From Bacteriovoracaceae bacterium UBA7317 (GTDB taxonomy: Bacteria > Bdellovibrionota > Bacteriovoracia > Bacteriovoracales > Bacteriovoracaceae): 7,050 nt of DNA. A program made the position numbers and the translations under genes. The notes below the pieces were generated by a model. The model had not been told where the DNA came from. It worked only from the letters and a program-made list of their open reading frames with translations, and searched no databases. Shown piece by piece: positions 6,376 to 7,050 of the stretch. How positions within the stretch are numbered: the stretch's first letter is position 1; each line of letters opens with the position of its first letter. The stretch covers positions 1 through 7,050 of the forward strand of contig DKQD01000200.1 of NCBI GenBank assembly GCA_002474345.1, written 5' to 3'.

Positions 6376-6882
6376 ATGTCACTTGGAAAAGTTCACGAAA
6401 CGATTAATAATTTTTTCTTCTTTCCCTTTGTTTTTCTTTTGGCCTTTGTCCTGAAAGTAAAGCTGGATTTAATATTTGCCTTTAGCTTTGGTTGGCTTTT
6501 TTCCACCTTTATTTTTTCTCCAGACACGGACCTTAAACCTAAAAAAAGTCTGGGGCCTTTCCGCTTTATTTTCTATCCCTACTCGGCCCTCTTTAGACAC
6601 CGAGGTCTCTCTCATAATATTTTGTTTGGAACATTTACAAGACTTCTCTACATGGCCCTTCTTCTTTTTCTCTTTCAGACTGGGTACTTGGCCCTCTTAG
6701 GAAAAGTGGATATGGACTTTATGCTGAGCTGGAAGCAAATGATGTACACTTTTAACTACAAAATCCTACCTTCTCATGAGTTTTACCTCATCACTTTTGC
6801 CTTTTTCGGTATGGCCACGGCTGATTCTTGCCACTATTTGATGGATTTTCTCTATTCGCTAATGCAAAAGATTAGATCTTAG
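6376..6882 (+). CDS. Small membrane protein, DUF2227-like (putative metal-binding)
   Basis: A 168-residue integral inner-membrane protein with about four hydrophobic segments (roughly 11-28, 30-48, 85-108 and 136-149). Conserved polar motifs sit between them: G-K-V-H near the N-terminus (H7), S-P-D-T-D at 48-52, R-H-R-G-L-S-H at 74-80 followed by G-T-F-T-R-L-L-Y (85-92), and A-D-S-C-H-Y-L-M-D (149-157). These Asp/His motifs match uncharacterised DUF2227 'metal-binding' proteins and recall the YdjM-like membrane metal-dependent hydrolase group; the reaction is not known. The ATG is chosen because G-x-x-H right after the start fits that family and a stop codon (6370-6372) lies two codons upstream. 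No ribosome-binding sequence precedes it, and a promoter-like -10 lies 6 nt before the ATG, so the message is probably leaderless. It is separated from the HD-GYP gene by a terminator and is likely its own unit. Confidence 0.8.
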   Translation: MSLGKVHETINNFFFFPFVFLLAFVLKVKLDLIFAFSFGWLFSTFIFSPDTDLKPKKSLGPFRFIFYPYSALFRHRGLSHNILFGTFTRLLYMALLLFLFQTGYLALLGKVDMDFMLSWKQMMYTFNYKILPSHEFYLITFAFFGMATADSCHYLMDFLYSLMQKIRS

Positions 6883-6889
6883 AGTTTAG

Positions 6890-6952
6890 TTGGTTTTTTG
6901 TGCTATGCGCTTTTATTATGATCTTGCTTTTTGGAAGGAAAGTGTTTAGATT
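6890..6952 (+). promoter_or_regulatory. Candidate tRNA promoter region
   Basis: Two alternatives lie before the tRNA. TTGCTT (6924-6929) with a 17-nt spacer to TAGATT (6947-6952) would start transcription near 6959, about 18 nt before the tRNA. TTGGTT (6890-6895) with an 18-nt spacer to TATTAT (6914-6919, five of six to the -10 consensus) would give a leader of about 50 nt. Neither -35 is strong. Confidence 0.35.
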
Positions 6953-6977
6953 ACCGGAAGTCACTTTTCAGTCTTAT

Positions 6978-7050
6978 GGGGGCGTAGCTCAGTTGGGAGA
7001 GCGTTTCGCTGGCAGCGAAAAGGTCGCTGGTTCGATCCCAGTCGTCTCCA
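6978..7050 (+). tRNA. tRNA-Ala (anticodon GGC)
   Basis: A complete cloverleaf of 73 nt. The acceptor GGGGGCG pairs with CGTCTCC, including the G3:U70 wobble (6980 with 7047) that marks alanine tRNAs. The D stem is GCTC/GAGC; the anticodon stem TTTCG/CGAAA encloses C-T-G-G-C-A-G with anticodon GGC at 7011-7013, reading GCC and GCU; the T arm is GCTGG/CCAGT around TTCGATC. The window ends at discriminator base A73, so whether CCA is encoded cannot be seen. A tRNA operon could continue beyond the edge. Confidence 0.97.

Noticed and set aside
6859..6899. Hairpin plus T run after the membrane protein gene as a terminator (AAGAT/ATCTT, or CTAAT/ATTAG)
   Set aside because: Competing 5-bp A/T-rich stems, with the T run 14 or more nt away; not convincing as an intrinsic terminator.
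6978..7050. tRNA as an attachment site for an integrated element
   Set aside because: No integrase gene or repeated tRNA 3' end is present in the window, and the flanking sequence beyond the tRNA is not included.

Overview
The window is AT-rich bacterial DNA with dense short-spaced genes, a bacterial tRNA-Ala and ordinary Shine-Dalgarno starts. Protein style (an HD-GYP protein with a Bdellovibrio-like N-terminal domain, a spore-photoproduct-lyase-like radical SAM protein in an apparent non-sporulating setting, many Lys/Phe/Ile-rich proteins) suggests a Bdellovibrionota member of the Bacteriovorax/Halobacteriovorax type. That assignment is inferred from protein character alone. No insertion sequence, phage gene, CRISPR array or rRNA is visible; it reads as ordinary chromosome.

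Left arm, minus strand (21-2221): a two-gene operon. A nucleosidase/phosphorylase-fold protein with an extra C-terminal region comes first, followed after 11 nt by a radical SAM protein of the spore photoproduct lyase family. The radical SAM protein keeps its Fe-S cysteines but has no cysteine where true lyases carry the hydrogen donor. Radical SAM enzymes release 5'-deoxyadenosine, which MTAN-type nucleosidases can cleave, so the pair may be functionally linked (inference).

A 74-bp divergent control region (2222-2295) separates this operon from the right arm. The nucleosidase appears to have a near-leaderless promoter, and the candidate -35 boxes of the two directions overlap on opposite strands.

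Right arm, plus strand (2296-6882): aldo/keto reductase, family 2 glycosyltransferase and class IV-like histone-deacetylase-fold hydrolase, with gaps of 54 and 41 nt; then, after 146 nt, a strongly degenerate HD-GYP protein; then, after a hairpin terminator overlapping its stop codon, a small membrane protein of the DUF2227/metal-binding type with a probable leaderless start. The window ends with tRNA-Ala(GGC), complete through base 73.

The most notable points are the HD-GYP protein that has lost most family metal-ligand positions, the radical SAM protein without its H-donor cysteine, the nucleosidase-radical SAM coupling, and two genes that appear to lack leaders. No clearly novel multi-gene defence or mobile system is seen.
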